DNA of 64,000 nt. It comes from Neorhizobium sp. JUb45. GTDB taxonomy: Bacteria > Pseudomonadota > Alphaproteobacteria > Rhizobiales > Rhizobiaceae. Positions 61,061 to 64,000 of this stretch are shown here, one piece after another (positions within the stretch are counted from its first letter, which is position 1; each line of letters opens with the position of its first letter). The notes below the pieces were generated by a model that made no database searches, had not been told where the DNA came from, and saw only the letters and a list, made by a program, of their open reading frames with translations. The translations under genes were made by a program, and so were the position numbers. The stretch spans positions 372,001 through 436,000 of the forward strand of contig NZ_SLYW01000003.1 of the NCBI RefSeq assembly GCF_004343585.1, given 5' to 3'.

Positions 61061-62131
61061 GTGAACGTGCGCCAGATCGTGGATCCACTTGATGAAACGC
61101 GCCCCTGCGGAGAAAACGTCAGGGAAAATACTTCTGCGCGCCCAATATACTATAGAATTAAGGACGCCCGTAACGCTGCAAGAGCTGCCGAACGAGGAAT
61201 AACGCCGGGTGAGAATATTGGCTTGTCACCTATCTGGCAAGACGTAAGCAACCTTGGATTGCAGATTCTTACTTCAGAGAGTAAGGATATAGAAGTATTA
61301 GCCTGGGTTGCAGAAGCCCAGGTGCGACTGCGTGGCTTTGAAGGCCTGCGGGATGTCTACCTGTCCATCGTGTCGCTTTTAGAAAACTATTTTGACGATC
61401 TGCATTCCATTGGCGACGAGGATTTCGAGGAGCGCTTCAGTCCCTTCGCCGGGTTGAACGGTGTCGGCTCAGAAGGCACGATCATCCAGGCTATTCGTCT
61501 GAGTTCATTGATCCCGGGGGTAAAATTCGCACAGTTTTCGCTGTGGGATTTCCAGATCGGCCAGCGGCCCGGCGAAGACGCTCGTCGCGAAGACCTGCAG
61601 CATGCGGCGCTGGAAGCCGGTGTCGCGAATATGTCAGCGCATTTGCACGTTCTCATGGAGTGCATTGCCGCTTTTGACCGTATGGTAGAAATACTTGATG
61701 AACGCTGCGGCAGGCAGGCACCACCAAGTTCTAATACACGCAATGTGTTGCAAGAGGCCGCCTCCGCGATCCGCGTTCTGGCCGGCATCAGCGAGCCGGA
61801 ACCGGCGCAAGCAGCTGAAAATGCGCAGGAATTCGAACCGTCGGAGACCGGTGTGACAGCGCCTGCGGAAGACCAGCCGCGCATCCGCGCCATAACGGCG
61901 GACAGCATCCGATCCCGCGAAGAGGCATTCGAGCTTCTGATGGCGGTGTCGCGCTATTTCCGCCGTACCGAGCCGCATTCCCCGGTTTCCATGTCGATCG
62001 AGACGCTGGTGCGTCGCGGACGCATGGATTTTTCCGAACTTCTTGCCGAGCTTTTGCCCGAACAGCACGCGCGACATGCGGTGCTGACGGCGGCCGGCAT
62101 TCAACCCTCCACGGAAAACAGGGGAGGCTGA
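61061..62131 (+). CDS. tssA: Type VI secretion system protein TssA (ImpA)
   Basis: A 356-residue TssA with the ImpA N-terminal domain. The PCGENVREN block comes at residue 14, the normal distance for the family. I chose the GTG at 61061 because it has GGAG 11 nt upstream and a candidate promoter lies across the in-frame ATG at 61001. TssA organises sheath assembly at the baseplate. The first 80 codons are richer in A/T-ending codons than the rest of the window. It is followed 88 bp later by tssB. Confidence 0.87.
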   Translation: MNVRQIVDPLDETRPCGENVRENTSARPIYYRIKDARNAARAAERGITPGENIGLSPIWQDVSNLGLQILTSESKDIEVLAWVAEAQVRLRGFEGLRDVYLSIVSLLENYFDDLHSIGDEDFEERFSPFAGLNGVGSEGTIIQAIRLSSLIPGVKFAQFSLWDFQIGQRPGEDARREDLQHAALEAGVANMSAHLHVLMECIAAFDRMVEILDERCGRQAPPSSNTRNVLQEAASAIRVLAGISEPEPAQAAENAQEFEPSETGVTAPAEDQPRIRAITADSIRSREEAFELLMAVSRYFRRTEPHSPVSMSIETLVRRGRMDFSELLAELLPEQHARHAVLTAAGIQPSTENRGG

Positions 62132-62219
62132 AGAGATTTTATTGCAATCGGGCCTTGTCCGATCGCGTTCCGCAACAATCTGAATTCGTATTTTGCCGAT
62201 GGCATGAAGGAGAATCTTG

Positions 62220-62744
62220 ATGGCAAGTGTACATGAAAAGCTGGAGCGGGTTCGCAAGCCTCGCGTCCACATCAAGTACGAAGTGGAAACCGAAGGCGCG
62301 ATGGTGGTGAAGGAACTTCCCTTCGTCGTCGGCGTTCTCGGTGACTTTTCCGGTAACCCCACCCAGCCGCTGAAGCCGTTCGGCGAACGCAAGTTCGTGC
62401 AGATCGACCGCGACAATTTCGACGACGTGATGCGCCGCATGACGCCGGGTCTCACCATCTCGGTGGACAACACGCTGAAGGGTGACGGCACCCAGCTTCC
62501 GGTCGCGCTGAAGTTCGAAAGCATGGAAGATTTCGAGCCGGGTTCGGTGGTCAATCAGGTGCCTGCACTGAAGGCTCTGCTCGATGCCCGCAACGAATTG
62601 CGTGACCTGATGAGCAAGGCCGACCGTTCGGAAGAACTGGAACGCTTGCTCGAAGACATTTTGCAGAACAAGGCCGATCTCTCCCAGCTCGTCGCCCAGC
62701 TTGGCGGCGACAAGAAGGAAGAGAACAAGAGCCCCGCCAACTGA
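62220..62744 (+). CDS. tssB: Type VI secretion system sheath protein TssB (VipA)
   Basis: A 174-residue small sheath subunit with [25 protein letters not shown] and the R(K)[13 protein letters not shown] block typical of TssB. It forms the contractile sheath with TssC. The start has AAGGAGAA at proper spacing. It is separated from tssC by 128 bp with no gene. Confidence 0.96.
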   Translation: MASVHEKLERVRKPRVHIKYEVETEGAMVVKELPFVVGVLGDFSGNPTQPLKPFGERKFVQIDRDNFDDVMRRMTPGLTISVDNTLKGDGTQLPVALKFESMEDFEPGSVVNQVPALKALLDARNELRDLMSKADRSEELERLLEDILQNKADLSQLVAQLGGDKKEENKSPAN

Positions 62745-62872
62745 GTGCCGGCGGTGCGCGGCATCGGGCACAAGCCCGTCGCGCATCAGGAAATGCCCGT
62801 CTGTTTGTTTTGAGTATCGCCTGCCCCGGAACAGCTTTTCCGACGCGCTGCTCATAAAAAAGGATTTGAGAC

Positions 62873-64000
62873 ATGAGCGCTGACACGCAAGTGCAAAGGA
62901 AGGAAGAGGCCGGTTTCGCACAGGAACAGGATCTTCTCTCCCAGGTCGTCGCGGCGACCCGTCAGACCGAACCAAACCGTGCACAGGATCTTCTGCGCAC
63001 CCTGACCGACCAGGCCCTCAAGGGCACGGTCACCTATGACCGCAACCTGACGATCACGCTGAACAACGCGATCGCCGAACTCGACAAGACGATTTCCACC
63101 CAGCTTGCCGCCATCATGCAGGCACCGGAATTCGTCAAGCTCGAGGGTACCTGGCGCGGTCTGAACTATCTGGTCAAGAATTCCGAAACCAGCGTCAACC
63201 TGAAGATCCGTGTGCTGAACGCTTCCAAGCGTGACATCAGCCGCGACCTTTCCAAGGCGGTGGAATTCGACCAGTCGCGCCTGTTCAAGTCGATCTACGA
63301 AGACGAATTCGGCACGCCGGGCGGCGAACCGATGGGCGCGATCATCGGCGATTACGAATTCGACAATTCGTTCGACGACGTGCAGACGCTTCAGGGCGTA
63401 TCGATGATCGCGGCAGCAGCTTTCGCGCCGTTCATCTCGGCGGCCAGCCCGCGCATGTTCGGCTTCGACGATTACCGCGAGCTGTCCAAGCCGCGCGATC
63501 TCGAAAAGATTTTCGAAACCGTCGAATACGCCAAGTGGCGCGGCCTTCGCGACAGCGACGATTCCCGCTTCGTGACGCTGGCCATGCCGCGTGTTCTCTC
63601 GCGCATGCCCTACGGCCCGACGACCAACCCGGTCGACGAGTTCAACTATGACGAAACCGGCGGTTCGAAGACGGGTGAACTGCCGCACGAAAACTATTGC
63701 TGGATGAACGCGGCCTATGTGATGGGCACGCGCCTCACCGACGCATTCGCCAAGAGCGGCTGGTGCACGGCCATCCGTGGCGCGGAAAATGGCGGCAAGG
63801 TCGAAGGCCTGCCGATGCATGTCTTCGCCAGCGATGACGGCGATCTCGATCTGAAATGCCCGACCGAAGTCGGCATTACAGACCGTCGCGACGCCGAACT
63901 CGGCAAGCTCGGCTTTCTGCCGCTGTGCCACTACAAGAACACCGATTATGCCGTGTTCTTCGGTGCGCAGACGGCCCACAAGCCAAAGCTCTACGACCGT
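62873..64000 (+). CDS. tssC: Type VI secretion system sheath protein TssC (VipB), partial
   Basis: The first 376 codons of TssC, open to the right edge of the window. It shows [32 protein letters not shown] N-terminal sequence, [20 protein letters not shown] and the [31 protein letters not shown] block. Family length is about 490-500, so roughly 120 residues are missing. It would form the outer sheath with TssB. Confidence 0.96.
   Translation, partial: MSADTQVQRKEEAGFAQEQDLLSQVVAATRQTEPNRAQDLLRTLTDQALKGTVTYDRNLTITLNNAIAELDKTISTQLAAIMQAPEFVKLEGTWRGLNYLVKNSETSVNLKIRVLNASKRDISRDLSKAVEFDQSRLFKSIYEDEFGTPGGEPMGAIIGDYEFDNSFDDVQTLQGVSMIAAAAFAPFISAASPRMFGFDDYRELSKPRDLEKIFETVEYAKWRGLRDSDDSRFVTLAMPRVLSRMPYGPTTNPVDEFNYDETGGSKTGELPHENYCWMNAAYVMGTRLTDAFAKSGWCTAIRGAENGGKVEGLPMHVFASDDGDLDLKCPTEVGITDRRDAELGKLGFLPLCHYKNTDYAVFFGAQTAHKPKLYDR

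Noticed and set aside
1..64000. CRISPR arrays, IS elements, prophage or tRNA-linked integration sites
   Set aside because: No regularly spaced direct repeats, transposase or integrase motifs, or tRNA cloverleaf were seen on either strand.

Overview
The window reads as a chromosomal segment of a Rhizobiaceae bacterium of the Agrobacterium/Rhizobium type. The evidence is the high GC content, densely packed operons with 4-bp start/stop overlaps, many solute-binding ABC importers, an alphaproteobacterial FMN riboswitch in front of ribB, a rhizobial-type intergenic palindrome, and a type VI secretion locus with clpV-hcp divergent from tssABC. No rRNA, tRNA, IS element, phage or CRISPR was seen.

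Layout. (1) 1-7.7 kb: a sugar catabolic divergon. Leftward are a split transketolase, an FGGY kinase and an RbsCBA-type importer (its ATPase is cut by the window edge). Rightward are a SorC regulator and a polyol-type SDR. This matches a ketose kinase plus transketolase route of the apulose-4-phosphate type. (2) 7.8-8.7 kb: FMN riboswitch and ribB. (3) 8.7-15.8 kb: a leftward hydantoin operon with a polar amino acid importer, D-carbamoylase, hydantoinase, hydantoin racemase and LysR. (4) 16.0-25.7 kb: a leftward peptide-type importer operon with two M24-fold proteins, an M20 protein and a DapA-like lyase. (5) 25.9-34.4 kb: GntR/FCD regulator, L-carbamoylase-like M20 enzyme, D-isomer 2-hydroxyacid dehydrogenase, PxpB and PxpC, convergent PxpA, glutamine-amidotransferase-like enzyme, a third M24-fold protein and LysR. 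(6) 34.4-46.5 kb: a ten-gene leftward operon with proline iminopeptidase, S9 peptidase, AbgB-like M20, a complete Dpp/Opp importer, serine beta-lactamase-fold protein and MmgE/PrpD protein. (7) 46.8-53.7 kb: a rightward operon with GNAT, NagZ-like GH3 and another complete Dpp/Opp importer. (8) 53.8-56.6 kb: orphan NlpA-type binding protein, a lipoate ligase with the LplB-like domain at its N terminus, a rhizobial palindrome and 1-Cys peroxiredoxin. (9) 56.8-64.0 kb: T6SS genes, with an unrecognised 197-aa protein beside hcp, then hcp and clpV leftward, and tssA, tssB and partial tssC rightward.

The most unusual part is 8.7-53.7 kb. It holds four importers (one polar amino acid, three peptide-type) interleaved with enzymes that open or cleave cyclic amides, ureido compounds and prolyl or D-peptide-like bonds. 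Three M24-fold proteins and one M20 protein there have lost conserved metal ligands, which suggests creatinase-like or otherwise altered chemistry. A shared palindrome with the core GGTATACC lies in two divergent promoter regions and probably ties several of these units to the GntR/FCD regulator. The substrate is not determinable from sequence alone.
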